A stretch of DNA of 31,165 nt from Parcubacteria group bacterium CG11_big_fil_rev_8_21_14_0_20_39_14 (GCA_002787255.1 PCWD01000013.1:1-31165), one strand, 5' to 3'; shown: positions 1-8,727, numbered from the stretch's first letter. The notes: generated by a model from the letters alone, not told the origin. Program-made: numbers and translations.

Positions 1-161
1 AAATTCCGAAGGAATTTGTAGTACCGGGGCGCGAAACAAGGCGGCTGCAAAACTTTATAGTAACAGGAAAGCTGACGAAGCCGCCTACGCGAACCCACGC
101 GAAAATTATTACGCACCAACTTTAACATATTAAAAATTATTCGCACAAATTGGCGCCCACA
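1..161. repeat. Hairpin-rich intergenic edge downstream of rpe
   Basis: No gene is visible. Two inverted repeats can be read: AAATTCC/GGAATTT around a GAA loop at 1-17, and AGGCGGCT (39-46) with AGCCGCCT (79-86). Bases 118-161 carry the 'TTCGC / GCTAATTTG' words that recur at 7415-7501, and this repeat also supplies the last codons of rpe. The region may extend left of the window. Confidence 0.5.
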
Positions 162-806
162 TTAGCGCAAATTAGCGAGTTCCTGAATAGTTTTTTCAAT
201 GTTCCGGCTTTCAAATATCGCCGAACCGACCGCTAAAATGTTTGCTCCGGCTTTAACCGCCAATTTTCCGGTGTTTATATTTATTCCGCCATCTACTTCT
301 ATTTTAACATTTGCAAAAGCTTTGCGCAAAGCCCCGAGTTTAGGGATAACTTCCGGCAAAAATTTCTGACCGCCAAAACCGGGATTTACGGTCATTAAAA
401 GAATCAAATCAAATTCTGGGATATCTTTTATCTCCTGCCAATTTGTTTCAGGATTTAAAGCTAGACCGATTTCTCCACCCAATTTTTTTATTTTTTCAAT
501 AATTTTTTTAAGCTCCCTATTTTTATTATACCCTAAACTCTCCCAATGAACAATTATTCTCTGACATCCGTATTTTAACCAATTATCCACTACCCTAAAA
601 GGGTTCTGGAGCATTAAATGGGCTTCCATTTTTAAACCCGTCTTAATTCTTTTCAAATCTTTAGGTTCTCGCCAGGTTTCATTTGGCACGAATTTCCCGT
701 CCATTATATCAAGCTGGACCCAGTCCGTATATGGCTCGACAAGTTTTATTTTCTTTTTAAGTTCCCGGAAGTCTTTAGCAATGATAGTGGGAATTACTTC
801 AACCAC
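162..806 (-). CDS. rpe: Ribulose-phosphate 3-epimerase
   Basis: Interconverts ribulose 5-phosphate and xylulose 5-phosphate in the non-oxidative pentose phosphate pathway (cytosolic TIM barrel). From the chosen GTG start the protein has 214 residues, about the family length. Recognisable motifs are VIPTIIAKDF, LDIMDGKFVPN, EAHLMLQNP (H63), TVNPGFGGQKF (phosphate loop) and EVDGGIN (D172). The usual first metal-ligand histidine before DxMDG is Gln here (Q31), while D33, H63 and D172 are kept. I start at the GTG giving MVEVIPT. The reading frame extends upstream to 842, but those 12 residues are a translated copy of the spacer repeat. The C-terminal ANLR and stop also lie in repeat DNA. The neighbouring rpiB gene fits the same pathway. 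Confidence 0.93.
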   Translation of the reverse strand: MVEVIPTIIAKDFRELKKKIKLVEPYTDWVQLDIMDGKFVPNETWREPKDLKRIKTGLKMEAHLMLQNPFRVVDNWLKYGCQRIIVHWESLGYNKNRELKKIIEKIKKLGGEIGLALNPETNWQEIKDIPEFDLILLMTVNPGFGGQKFLPEVIPKLGALRKAFANVKIEVDGGININTGKLAVKAGANILAVGSAIFESRNIEKTIQELANLR

Positions 807-920
807 TAAAATCCAAATGACAAAATCCAAATGACAAATCAATGACTAAAATCCAAAATCCAAAAATTTGACATTTGGGCTTTGGATTTGATTTGGCATT
901 TGAGCTTTGACATTTGACAT
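807..920. repeat. AT-rich microrepeat hairpin spacer (rpe/rpiB)
   Basis: The left half is built from 'AAATCCAAATGAC' words and the right half from their complement ('GACATTTGG', 'TTTGGATTTGATTTGG'). The whole spacer can therefore fold into a long imperfect hairpin. No gene, promoter or Shine-Dalgarno was seen. Confidence 0.75.
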
Positions 921-1370
921 TTATTTTCCAATTTCAATTCTTTTTATTTTTTTTAATCTTCTGATGTGTCTTTTTTCCTTGCTAAAATGGGTTTCCAGCC
1001 ATATTTTTACAATTTTTTTAGCTTTGCTCAAACTTAAAAAATCGGCTGGCAAACATAAAACATTGGCGTCATTATGTTCGCGAGACATTTTTGCCGCCTT
1101 TTCATTAAATCCCAAAACCGCCCTTATTTCTTTTACTTTATTGGCGGCAATTGCCATTCCGCTGCCCGAACCGCAGAATAAAATCCCTTTATCTTTTGCG
1201 GAATTTTTGCTTACTTTTCCGGCGACTTTCTTTCCGAAATCAGGATAATCATCCTTTGAATTAAAAATTTTATTGCCCAAATCCACTATTTTGTAATCTA
1301 AATTTTGGAGATATTTTTTTATCTTTTCTTTTAAATTAAATCCTCTGTGGTCTGCTCCCAAATAAACCAT
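921..1370 (-). CDS. rpiB: Ribose-5-phosphate isomerase B
   Basis: Interconverts ribose 5-phosphate and ribulose 5-phosphate; cytosolic RpiB/LacAB family. It has 149 residues from the ATG giving MVYLGADHRG. A TTG 12 bases upstream is also in frame, but it lies in the repeat spacer. Visible family signatures are GADHRG near the N-terminus, the catalytic cysteine C66 in GILFCGSGSGMAIAANK, and the phosphate-binding SREHNDANVL. The lysine/arginine-rich tail after about residue 125 is typical. It is transcribed toward rpe and separated from it by a repeat spacer, so the two may share a transcript. No Shine-Dalgarno precedes the start. Confidence 0.95.
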   Translation of the reverse strand: MVYLGADHRGFNLKEKIKKYLQNLDYKIVDLGNKIFNSKDDYPDFGKKVAGKVSKNSAKDKGILFCGSGSGMAIAANKVKEIRAVLGFNEKAAKMSREHNDANVLCLPADFLSLSKAKKIVKIWLETHFSKEKRHIRRLKKIKRIEIGK

Positions 1371-1496
1371 ATTAAATATCAAAAATTAAAAATCAAAAAT
1401 ACAAATCAAAAATCAAAAATTTTTAATATTTAATATGTGTTTTTGATATTTGATATTTGATATTTGATATTAAGCTTTTAAGAATGGCCTTCTTTT
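1371..1496. repeat. AT-rich microrepeat hairpin spacer (rpiB/gapA)
   Basis: Arrays of 'AAATATCAAAAATC' words fill the left half and 'TTTTTGATATTTGATATTTG' words fill the right half, giving an imperfect hairpin. It uses the same words as the spacer at 21207-21304. No gene was seen. Confidence 0.75.
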
Positions 1497-2504
1497 CTAT
1501 AATTTTCTCCCAACGTACTCACAAAACTCGGCGAGCCGGCAGGCATATCCCCACTCATTATCATACCAGGCCAAAACTTTTATCAAATCATCATAAACTT
1601 TGGTGAACTCGCTGTCTAAAATTGAAGAATAAGAATTTCCTTTAAAATCTACGGAAACTAAAGGCAAGTCCTCCACCCAAAAAATTCCCTGCAGTTCCTT
1701 GGTTTTGGCGGCTTCTCTGAAAGCCTCATTTACTTCTTCCTTATTTGTTTTCTTTGAAACATTGACGGTTAAATCTGTCAGAGAAACAGTCGGAGTGGGA
1801 ACTCTGACGGAAATTCCGTCCAATTTTCCCTCAAGTTCGGGAAAAATTTTCCCAATGGCTTTTGCCGCTCCGGTTGAAGTGGGAATCATAGACAGAGCGG
1901 CGGCTCTTGCCCTGCGAAGGTCTTTATGGGAAAGGTCTAAAATTTCCTGGTCGTTGGTATAGCTGTGAATGGTGGTCATAAATCCTTTCAAAATTTGAAA
2001 GTTTTTGTGTAAAATTTTTACCACCGGCGCCAAAGAATTTGTGGTGCAGGAAACCATTGAAATTATGTCGTCTTTTTCCGGATTGTATTTAGATTCATTG
2101 ACCCCCAAAACAAAATTGGGAATTTCCGGACTTTTGGACGGAGCGGAAATAATCACTTTTTTTGCTCCGGCTTTAAGATGTTTTTTTGAACCCTCCAGCT
2201 CCGTAAAATGACCGGTGCATTCAAGAACAATATCAACTCTTAGAGCTTTCCAGGGCAAATCTTCCGGGTTGGTTTTTGCAAAGACTTTAAATTCTTTTCC
2301 GTCCACTTTCAAAAATTCTTCGCCAAACCCCACCTCTTTTTCGTAAATGCCATAGAGGGAATCATATTTTAAAAGATGAGCCAGGGTTTTGTTGTCGGTT
2401 AAATCGTTAATTGCCGCCACTTCTAAATTGGGGTGGCTGTTAAGGATTCTTCGAAAAGTGGACCGACCTATGCGACCAAAACCATTAATAGCTACTTTAA
2501 TCAT
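1497..2504 (-). CDS. gapA: Glyceraldehyde-3-phosphate dehydrogenase (type I)
   Basis: Glycolytic oxidation and phosphorylation of glyceraldehyde 3-phosphate with NAD(P). It has 335 residues, full length. The N-terminal Rossmann motif is NGFGRIGR (7-14). The AINDLTD segment keeps the aspartate (D34) usually linked to NAD preference. The catalytic cysteine is C153 in SCTTNSLAPV and the partner histidine is H179 in TTIHSYTNDQ. The S-loop and C-terminal WYDNEWGYACR are intact. It lies between two repeat spacers with no obvious Shine-Dalgarno. pgk, the next glycolytic step, is encoded about 22 kb away in this window on the same strand. Confidence 0.97.
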   Translation of the reverse strand: MIKVAINGFGRIGRSTFRRILNSHPNLEVAAINDLTDNKTLAHLLKYDSLYGIYEKEVGFGEEFLKVDGKEFKVFAKTNPEDLPWKALRVDIVLECTGHFTELEGSKKHLKAGAKKVIISAPSKSPEIPNFVLGVNESKYNPEKDDIISMVSCTTNSLAPVVKILHKNFQILKGFMTTIHSYTNDQEILDLSHKDLRRARAAALSMIPTSTGAAKAIGKIFPELEGKLDGISVRVPTPTVSLTDLTVNVSKKTNKEEVNEAFREAAKTKELQGIFWVEDLPLVSVDFKGNSYSSILDSEFTKVYDDLIKVLAWYDNEWGYACRLAEFCEYVGRKL

Positions 2505-2591
2505 ACTGCTAAATTGCTAAATTGCTAAATTGCTAAATTGTTTAAATGAAAACAGTTTAACAATATAACAGTTTAACAATATAACGATTGT
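2505..2591. repeat. CTAAATTG tandem-repeat spacer (gapA/glutaredoxin)
   Basis: About four tandem copies of a 7-8 base word (CTAAATTG) are followed by the complementary AGTTTAACAATATAAC words. The result is an imperfect hairpin directly upstream of gapA. Confidence 0.75.
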
Positions 2592-2825
2592 TTACTCTCC
2601 AATATGAAGAAGTTTACTTATCCTCTCCTTGTCAAATCCCACTATAATCTGACCGTCTATATCTATCATCGGCACGCCGAGCTGTCCCGATTTCTTGAGC
2701 ATTTCATTTAAGGCTTCCTCATCCCGGTTGACATCAATATCTTCAAACTCAAAATTCTTCTCTTTTAACCATTCCTTTAGGGTTGTGCAGTAAGGACAGG
2801 TTTGGGTGGAATATACCTTAATCAT
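2592..2825 (-). CDS. Glutaredoxin-like thiol-disulfide protein (NrdH/YruB type)
   Basis: A small redox protein of 77 residues from the ATG giving MIKVYSTQTCPYC. The dithiol active site is C10-P-Y-C13. The cis-proline loop is GVPMIDIDG and the glutathione-fold C-terminal helix follows GFDKERI. The frame is open 17 codons further upstream, but those residues (MDIWIFISHWDLE...) are translated spacer repeat, so I reject the longer start. Small single-domain proteins of this type reduce ribonucleotide reductase or other thiol proteins, but no partner gene is in the window. It is most likely an independent small gene transcribed toward gapA. Confidence 0.9.
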   Translation of the reverse strand: MIKVYSTQTCPYCTTLKEWLKEKNFEFEDIDVNRDEEALNEMLKKSGQLGVPMIDIDGQIIVGFDKERISKLLHIGE

Positions 2826-3014
2826 AAAATGACTAATTTCTAAATCCCAATGGCTAATAAAAATCCAAATGTCCAATGTCTAATGCTAAAAAATATTTTT
2901 GAAATTTGGCATTTTGGAATTGGGCATTTTATTAGAAATCAGGACTTAGAAATTGGAAATTTATCTTAACTACTCTTATTATAACTCTTTCAATGAATTT
3001 TTCAAAACCCCATA
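2826..3014. repeat. AT-rich microrepeat hairpin spacer
   Basis: The left half carries 'CTAATTTCTAAATCCCAATGG' type words (shown to 20 bases as CTAATTTCTAAATCCCAATG) and the right half their complements such as TTGGAATTGGGCATTTTATT. It can fold into one long imperfect hairpin at about 2826-2965. No gene was seen. Confidence 0.7.
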
Positions 3015-5351
3015 TTATATTCTTGACTTTAGATAGGACAGAAAGGGCTGGATAATTTCGGTATGAGATTTAACCAAAATTAGGGAGCAGGTGGAATTTC
3101 TGGCAACTATTTCGGGAATACTTCCAAAAATCATTTCTCTAAAAATTCTGCCTCGGGCCGAGTCCATCAAAACGCAACCAAAATCCTGCGACCTTTGAAC
3201 AATTTGATAAGCTACGGATTGGTGAGAGGAAGACGGAGTCTGTAAAATCTCGGTTTTCAAATGAGGCCAGTTTCCTATTTCTAATTTAGAGACAGTGCTT
3301 ATTAATTTTTCCTCTACATTATTATTCTCAATCTCTTTTTTAGAAGCCACATAAGCTACATTAATTTTACTATCAAAATTTTGAGCAATGGCTCTGGCAA
3401 CTTTGCCGGCAAATTTTGTATGGGGACCACCGACACTCGGCAAAAGAATATTTTTAAAATCGTTAAGATGATTAATTCTTGCCACAATTAAATCGCATTT
3501 TATCTCACGCAATACTCTGTCAAGATTTCTTCCAAAAATTTTGCCTTTTGTTTTTGCCCAGCCCTTCCAGCACATAATTAAAAGGTTGGGATTTTCTCTC
3601 TTAGCCACCTCAAGAACGGTTCCGGAAATACTTCGGGCAACTATTAATAAGATATCAACATTGATATGAAAATCCTTGCAAAAATTTGATACCTCTTCTA
3701 AAAATATTCTTTCTTTTTCAAGTTCGTCTTCATCTATATGCAAAGGCCTCGGACGGGGTATCTGCTTTATTCTCAAAACCGATATTTCAGCATCTCTTTC
3801 TTTTGCCAAAACTAAGGAAAAGGTCAGAATATTTTGCCAATTAATATCCGGGGATATCGGCAATAAAATCCGATATTTTTTCTCTTCAGCCATTCTGACT
3901 TTTTCCTCAAAAATCACCCGTTTTTCGACTTTTTCAAAAGCTCGAGGCTTAACATAAGCGTAATAAAGTAAAAATCCCGAAAGCAACCAAAACAAAACAA
4001 TAAATATGCCCACGGGACTTACATGAAAAAGTTGAAAGACTAAAACCAGATAGGCAAAAATGGCAATTAAAGAAGGGATGGGATGAAAAGGAACTTTAAA
4101 TGGACGCTCTATGTCGGGCAATTTCTTGCGCAGGGCAATTAAAGTGAAGTGCAGTTGTAAAAATAAAAAAATAAATAAAAGGTCAACAATGACAGCCACA
4201 TCCTTTAGGGGCAGGAAAGCGGCAATTACCAAAATAAGTAAAGTGGAGATGATTACGGCGATATGGGGAGTCTTGTTTTTTGGATGAATTGTGGAAAACA
4301 CTCTCGGCAAGAAGCCGGCTCTAGCCATTGAAAAAGAAACGCGAGATGAAGAAAAAATTGTTGCATTGAGAGCAGCCAAAGCGGCGAAAAGTCCTCCAAA
4401 AATCATAATCCATTCAAATCCTGGCATAAAAAAACTCCCCGCCCTAATTAAAACCCCCTGACCGGCTTGGGCCATAGTTTGCCATCCACCACCTTCTTCT
4501 TGCGGCCCGCCCAAAACGCTGAATATAGCCAGGACATAGAGGAAAACTATAATTCCCAGGGAAATAAATATAGCTCGCGGAAGATTTTTCTTGGGATTTT
4601 TTATTTCTTCTCCAGATTGAACAATAATCTCCGAACCCTCAAAGCCAATATACATTAAACCCATAGCTGCCAAAAGTCCGGAAATGCCATAGGGGAAGAA
4701 TGGCAAAAAATTATTAGAGAAATCCGGTCTTTTTAAAAAAGAGAGAGCTCCAAAGATGCCAAAAATTAAAAGTACGGCTATTTCAAAATAAACAATGGTT
4801 TTGCCAAACCGGCTGGTGCCCGAAACTCCTTTAAAGTTGATATAACCGACAAAAAGAATTGTCAAAATTGCCACAAGCACCTGAAATAAATCGCCTTCGG
4901 AAAAGGAAATATTAATTCCAAAAACCGGCAAAATAATTAAAAAAACTATGATTCCCGCATAAAACCCAAAACTTATTGAATAAAGTCCGCAGGCAACGGC
5001 ATTGGCAAACCAGGAAATCCAGCCGGTAATATGACCGGCCAAATCGCCTAATCCCCTTTTGGCCCATATAAAGGCGCCGCCGGCCTCGGGCAAAACCGAA
5101 CCAAGCTCCGCATAAACCAAAGCCGTCATTGAAGCAATAATTCCGTTTAGAACAATAACCAAAATCAAAGAAGGACCTGCGTATCCCAAAGCAAGTCCCG
5201 TTAAGGTAAAAATTCCCCCGCCAAGAAGAGCTCCTATTCCTATAAATACGGCATCGGAAAGGCCCAAAGCTCTGGCCAATCCAACTTTGATATGCGGTTT
5301 AGGAACTAAACTTGATGGAAGAACATTCTCGTTTTCCTTTTTTGATTTCAT
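3015..5351 (-). CDS. APC-family amino-acid permease with C-terminal tandem UspA domains
   Basis: Probable cytoplasmic-membrane amino-acid transporter of 778 residues. Residues about 20-465 are an APC/AA-permease module. It has the first-helix motif GIGALLGGGIFTLTG, the segment YAELGSVLPEAGGAFIW, and about 12 hydrophobic helices. The remainder (about 485-765) is cytosolic and consists of two Usp-like alpha/beta domains, beginning KKYRILLPISPDINW and FKNILLPSVGG and each ending in an 'LI(L/V)' strand. Fusion of APC permeases to Usp domains is a known architecture. The Usp part may sense nucleotide or energy state (inference). The start lies 9 bases after the galU stop, so the two genes are probably cotranscribed. 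The transported amino acid cannot be read from the sequence. Confidence 0.9.
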   Translation of the reverse strand: MKSKKENENVLPSSLVPKPHIKVGLARALGLSDAVFIGIGALLGGGIFTLTGLALGYAGPSLILVIVLNGIIASMTALVYAELGSVLPEAGGAFIWAKRGLGDLAGHITGWISWFANAVACGLYSISFGFYAGIIVFLIILPVFGINISFSEGDLFQVLVAILTILFVGYINFKGVSGTSRFGKTIVYFEIAVLLIFGIFGALSFLKRPDFSNNFLPFFPYGISGLLAAMGLMYIGFEGSEIIVQSGEEIKNPKKNLPRAIFISLGIIVFLYVLAIFSVLGGPQEEGGGWQTMAQAGQGVLIRAGSFFMPGFEWIMIFGGLFAALAALNATIFSSSRVSFSMARAGFLPRVFSTIHPKNKTPHIAVIISTLLILVIAAFLPLKDVAVIVDLLFIFLFLQLHFTLIALRKKLPDIERPFKVPFHPIPSLIAIFAYLVLVFQLFHVSPVGIFIVLFWLLSGFLLYYAYVKPRAFEKVEKRVIFEEKVRMAEEKKYRILLPISPDINWQNILTFSLVLAKERDAEISVLRIKQIPRPRPLHIDEDELEKERIFLEEVSNFCKDFHINVDILLIVARSISGTVLEVAKRENPNLLIMCWKGWAKTKGKIFGRNLDRVLREIKCDLIVARINHLNDFKNILLPSVGGPHTKFAGKVARAIAQNFDSKINVAYVASKKEIENNNVEEKLISTVSKLEIGNWPHLKTEILQTPSSSHQSVAYQIVQRSQDFGCVLMDSARGRIFREMIFGSIPEIVARNSTCSLILVKSHTEIIQPFLSYLKSRI

Positions 5352-5360
5352 AACGAGCTC

Positions 5361-6227
5361 TTAAATTTTCAGTGATTTCAAAAACTCCTTAAATTCTTTT
5401 CCGAATTTTTGATGCTTTAACGCGAATAAAACCGTAGTTTTCAAAAACCCGAGTTTATCGCCGCAGCCAAGCCACTTTCCTTTATATTCAAGACCGTAAA
5501 CCGGCTTACCCTTTTTTATTGCCAGGTCCAAAGCATCGGCTAAAATTATCTCCCCTCTTGAACCAGGTTCCATCTTCTCCAAAATTTCAAAAATATCCGG
5601 GGTTAATACATATCGGCCAGGAATTGCCAAATCCGAAGGAGCTTCGTCTGGCATGGGCTTTTCAACTATTCCTCTTATTTTATAAAGACGATTTACAATT
5701 TTTTCTGTTTTTGCAACCCCGTAAAGTGAAAGTTTTTCCTTAGGCATTCTCTCCAGGGCAATAACCGAAGCGTTATATTTCTTATAAACTTCAATTAACT
5801 GAAGCAAAGCGGGAACTTCGGAATCAATAATGTCATCGGCAAAAAAAACTCCGAAAGCCTCCTCACCCACCAAATTTCTGGTCTGTAAAATTGCATGACC
5901 ATCTCCCAGGGGATTTCTTTCCTCGCAAAGCTCAATAGAAATATCAGAAGGAATCGGCTGAAGTTCTTTTAATAAATTGTTTTTCCCCCTTTTCTTTAAA
6001 ATTTTTTCCAATCGAGCGGCTTGACCTATGTAATCCTTTATTATTTTTTTCTTTTCCGAAGAAACTACCAAAATTATTTCTTTTATTCCGGACTTATAAG
6101 CTTCGTCTATTAGATAATGAAAAATCGGCTTATCAATTATGGGAAGCATTTCCTTGGGCACGGCCTTGGTAATTGGCAGAAACCTTGTCCCCAGACCGCC
6201 CAATAAAATTACCGCTTTTTTTACCAT
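5361..6227 (-). CDS. galU: UTP--glucose-1-phosphate uridylyltransferase
   Basis: Makes UDP-glucose from UTP and glucose 1-phosphate for surface polysaccharide synthesis. It has 288 residues, normal for bacterial GalU. The N-terminal signature LLGGLGTRFLPITKAVPKE (nucleotide loop) is followed by MLPIIDKPIFHYLIDEA. Other landmarks are FFADDIID (metal-binding Asp), GIVEKP (sugar-phosphate contact) and RGEIILADAL. Upstream it is separated from the RmlA-like gene by a repeat spacer. Downstream the permease begins 9 bases after the stop. No Shine-Dalgarno was seen before the ATG. Confidence 0.95.
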   Translation of the reverse strand: MVKKAVILLGGLGTRFLPITKAVPKEMLPIIDKPIFHYLIDEAYKSGIKEIILVVSSEKKKIIKDYIGQAARLEKILKKRGKNNLLKELQPIPSDISIELCEERNPLGDGHAILQTRNLVGEEAFGVFFADDIIDSEVPALLQLIEVYKKYNASVIALERMPKEKLSLYGVAKTEKIVNRLYKIRGIVEKPMPDEAPSDLAIPGRYVLTPDIFEILEKMEPGSRGEIILADALDLAIKKGKPVYGLEYKGKWLGCGDKLGFLKTTVLFALKHQKFGKEFKEFLKSLKI

Positions 6228-6334
6228 ATTGCTATGCTATATTGATAAATTGTTAAATTGATAAATTGCCACATTGTTAAAGTTAAATTTAAAACAGTTT
6301 AACAATAAAACACTTTAACAATTTAACAATTTGG
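6228..6334. repeat. AAATTG-word hairpin spacer (RmlA-like/galU)
   Basis: Words of the type 'ATTGATAAATTGTTAAATTG' on the left are answered by 'CTTTAACAATTTAACAATTT' on the right, forming a long imperfect hairpin. It belongs to the same word family as 2505-2591 and 26133-26285. Confidence 0.75.
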
Positions 6335-7414
6335 TCATAGTTCTATCTGGCTGTCTTTGCCAATAATCAATCTGTGTCCCGATGGCAAACTCTCAAAGTT
6401 CGGAATAATCCTGGCCCCCTCTCCTATCAAGCTATTTGTAATTTTCTTTCCGGCTGATTTAATAAAACTATTTGCTAAAATAATTGAGCGCTCTATCTCT
6501 GATTCTGAAATTCTCGCATTGTCCCCGATTGAGGTATTCGGTCCGATAAAAGAATTTTTAATTTGACAATTTTTTCCGATTATCGCCGGGCCCTTGATTA
6601 TTGTTTTCCCAAAGACCTTTGAACCTTTGCCAATTGTTACTTTCCCGTCCAAAATAACCCCTCTCTCTACCTTTCCCTCAATTTTTCCGTTAGGGCCGCT
6701 GTATCTTAAAAGCAAATCGTTTCCCTCAAGCAAATCCTCCGGCCTGCCCGTATCTTTCCACCAACCGGTTATTTCCTCATATCCGATATTATAACCATTA
6801 TTTATCAGCCAGGTATGAACATCGGAAATCTCCAACTCCCCTCTAAAACTTGGCTTAATATGTTCAAGGGCTCTAAAAACCTCAGGACTATAAATATAAA
6901 TTCCGGTAACCGCAAAATTACTCTTCGGATTTTTGGGCTTTTCTTCAACTCTTAAAATTTTTCCATCCTTGCTAATTTCGGGCACCCCAAATCTTTGGGG
7001 GTCTTTAACTTTTGACAAAGTTAAAAGACTATGATATTTTTCTCTTTCAAATTTTTCAACAAATTTATTTATGGAGCTAAAAATAAGATTATCGCCCAAA
7101 TAAAAAATAAATGATTCATCTCCTAAATAAGGTTGGGCTATTTTTAAAATATGAGCCAGTCCTTTTGGCCCGCCGGTCTGTTCAATATATTTTACATTTA
7201 AACCCCACCTTTTGCCATTGCCCACTGCTTGGAAAATTTCTTTGTCTCCGGGATTAACATTTATAAAAACATCTTTGATATTTGCCTCGGCTATTTTTTC
7301 CAGAGCGTAAAAAATCATTGGTTTGTTAGCCAAGGGAATAAGGTGTTTGTTTAGGGTGTAAGTTATTGGCCGAAGACGGGTACCATGTCCTCCGGCCGTA
7401 AGCAAAGCCTGCAT
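6335..7414 (-). CDS. Sugar-phosphate nucleotidyltransferase, long RmlA type with left-handed beta-helix
   Basis: Likely glucose-1-phosphate thymidylyltransferase (dTDP-glucose synthesis) or a closely related sugar-1-phosphate nucleotidyltransferase; 359 residues. The N-terminal catalytic domain (about 1-240) carries LTAGGHGTRLRPITYTLNKH, FYLGDNLI (metal-binding Asp), RVEEKPKNP and GWWKDTGRPEDLL. The C-terminal part (about 245-355) has hexapeptide repeats (VTIGKGSKVFGKTIIKGPAI, IGPNTSIGDNARI), as in 'long' RmlA proteins and archaeal bifunctional enzymes. No rmlB, rmlC or rmlD is in the window, so the nucleotide and sugar specificity is inferred. It sits upstream of galU on the same strand. Confidence 0.85.
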   Translation of the reverse strand: MQALLTAGGHGTRLRPITYTLNKHLIPLANKPMIFYALEKIAEANIKDVFINVNPGDKEIFQAVGNGKRWGLNVKYIEQTGGPKGLAHILKIAQPYLGDESFIFYLGDNLIFSSINKFVEKFEREKYHSLLTLSKVKDPQRFGVPEISKDGKILRVEEKPKNPKSNFAVTGIYIYSPEVFRALEHIKPSFRGELEISDVHTWLINNGYNIGYEEITGWWKDTGRPEDLLEGNDLLLRYSGPNGKIEGKVERGVILDGKVTIGKGSKVFGKTIIKGPAIIGKNCQIKNSFIGPNTSIGDNARISESEIERSIILANSFIKSAGKKITNSLIGEGARIIPNFESLPSGHRLIIGKDSQIEL

Positions 7415-7501
7415 AAATCTCGCGAATTTATGCTAATTGAGGTGCTAATTTGTGCAAATATTCGCACATATTCGCACCCATATTCGCAAAAATTAGCGAA
7501 T
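7415..7501. repeat. TTCGCAAATTAGCG-word spacer
   Basis: Degenerate repeats of 'ATTCGCAAAAATTAGCG' and 'GCACATATTCGCAC' form an imperfect hairpin. It is the same word family as 118-161 next to rpe. No gene was seen. Confidence 0.7.
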
Positions 7502-8719
7502 TCAGGTTTTGATGATTTTCACTTTTTCAACGCTTTTCTCGGTTATTTTTTCAACAATAAGTTTTGCTTCCCTGGTTTCAAAAACTTCGCCAACTTGAGG
7601 AAATTTTTCAAATTTTTTAAGCAAAAATCCATTCAGGGTCAAAGCTCCCCTTAGGTTAATGTTAAGAAATTGATTAATATAAGCAAGTTTAGTTTGTCCG
7701 TGAGCCAAAATCTCTTTTTTAGAAATTCTTTTTATAAGGTCGGGGGCAATATCTTTTTCCGATATGAGTTCCCCAACCAATTCCTGTAAAATATCCTCGT
7801 GAGTTACCACGCCCTCAACTTCACCGTGTTCATCAATAACTACGGCAAAATGGGATTTGGTTTTTTGGAAATCTCGAAGCAAATCATCGGCTACTCGAGT
7901 TTCGGGAACAAACAAAACCCAGGAAGCGAATTCCTTGATAAGGATATCTTCTTTTCTTTCAACCAAAGATTTAAGAAGGTCGTCTTTGCGGCATATTCCC
8001 ATTACTTTATTAATGTCTTTATCGCAAACCAAAATTCGGGATTGATGGCATTTCCCAATTTTGACTCTTTTTTGCCGAAGGCTTTTATTGCCATCGAGCC
8101 AAAAAACCAAAGACCTTGGGGTCATAATATCAGCAGCTGTAATATCGTTAAGCCTGAAGGCGCTTTGAATCATCTTTGCTTCATCCTCCTCAATAACTCC
8201 GGCTTTTGCTCCCACTCCTGTTAAAAATTTTATCTCTTCTTCCGAAGTAACAAGCGATAAGGATTCGCCTATTCTTTGAAGAGGGGGCAATCGGGAGAGC
8301 AACCAAATAAAAGGACTGAAAATTTTAATAAAAAATTTTAAAATCGGAGCAAAAACTAAAGAGATTGGCAACGAATAACGAGCGCCTAAATTTTTAGGGA
8401 TGATTTCGGAAAATATAATTATCAAAAAAATCAAAGCCCCGGAAAAAATCCCAAGCCAAACATCGCCCATAATTCTCCCGGCCAGGGCGCCAGCGAAGAT
8501 ACTGCCGCCGATATTTATAAAGTTGTTGAAAACAACCAGAGTAATAATGGGTTTTTGAATCTTTTCTTTTAAAAAAATTAATGTATCCGCTTTTCTTTTC
8601 TTTTTTTCCCCATATTCTCTAACTTTTACCAACGGCACAGAAAACAAAGCGGCCTCAACACAAGAAACAATGCCGGAAAAAAAGACAATCGCTAAAGAAA
8701 CGATGATTAAATCAAACAT
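7502..8719 (-). CDS. CNNM/HlyC-CorC family membrane protein with CBS pair
   Basis: A 405-residue membrane protein of the CNNM / 'hemolysin C-CorC' family, linked in other organisms to Mg2+ or Co2+ efflux. Residues about 1-140 form the CNNM transmembrane domain (SLAIVFFSGIVSCVEAALFS, then LVVFNNFINIGGSI and FSEIIPKNLGARY). Residues about 185-310 form a CBS pair (AADIMTPRSLVFWL; HFAVVIDEHGEVEGVVTHED). The last 75 or so residues resemble the CorC_HlyC transporter-associated domain (LRGALTLNGFLLKKF). It is the last gene of the operon with the VanZ-like protein, 8 bases downstream of it. The ion is not deducible. Confidence 0.88.
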   Translation of the reverse strand: MFDLIIVSLAIVFFSGIVSCVEAALFSVPLVKVREYGEKKKRKADTLIFLKEKIQKPIITLVVFNNFINIGGSIFAGALAGRIMGDVWLGIFSGALIFLIIIFSEIIPKNLGARYSLPISLVFAPILKFFIKIFSPFIWLLSRLPPLQRIGESLSLVTSEEEIKFLTGVGAKAGVIEEDEAKMIQSAFRLNDITAADIMTPRSLVFWLDGNKSLRQKRVKIGKCHQSRILVCDKDINKVMGICRKDDLLKSLVERKEDILIKEFASWVLFVPETRVADDLLRDFQKTKSHFAVVIDEHGEVEGVVTHEDILQELVGELISEKDIAPDLIKRISKKEILAHGQTKLAYINQFLNINLRGALTLNGFLLKKFEKFPQVGEVFETREAKLIVEKITEKSVEKVKIIKT

Positions 8720-8727
8720 ATTCGAAT

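Noticed and set aside
162..842. Longer rpe start (M at 842)
   Set aside because: The extra 12 residues are translated spacer repeat; a GTG at 806 gives the normal family N-terminus.
907..1248. Plus-strand open frame of 113 codons opposite rpiB
   Set aside because: It mirrors the rpiB frame on the other strand; rpiB has all catalytic motifs, and this frame has no recognisable protein pattern.
2505..2591. Tandem CTAAATTG copies considered as a CRISPR array
   Set aside because: The units are 7-8 bases with no unique spacers of regular length, and no cas genes are near.
2592..2876. Longer glutaredoxin start at 2876
   Set aside because: The first 17 residues are spacer repeat; the ATG at 2825 begins right at the first strand of the fold.
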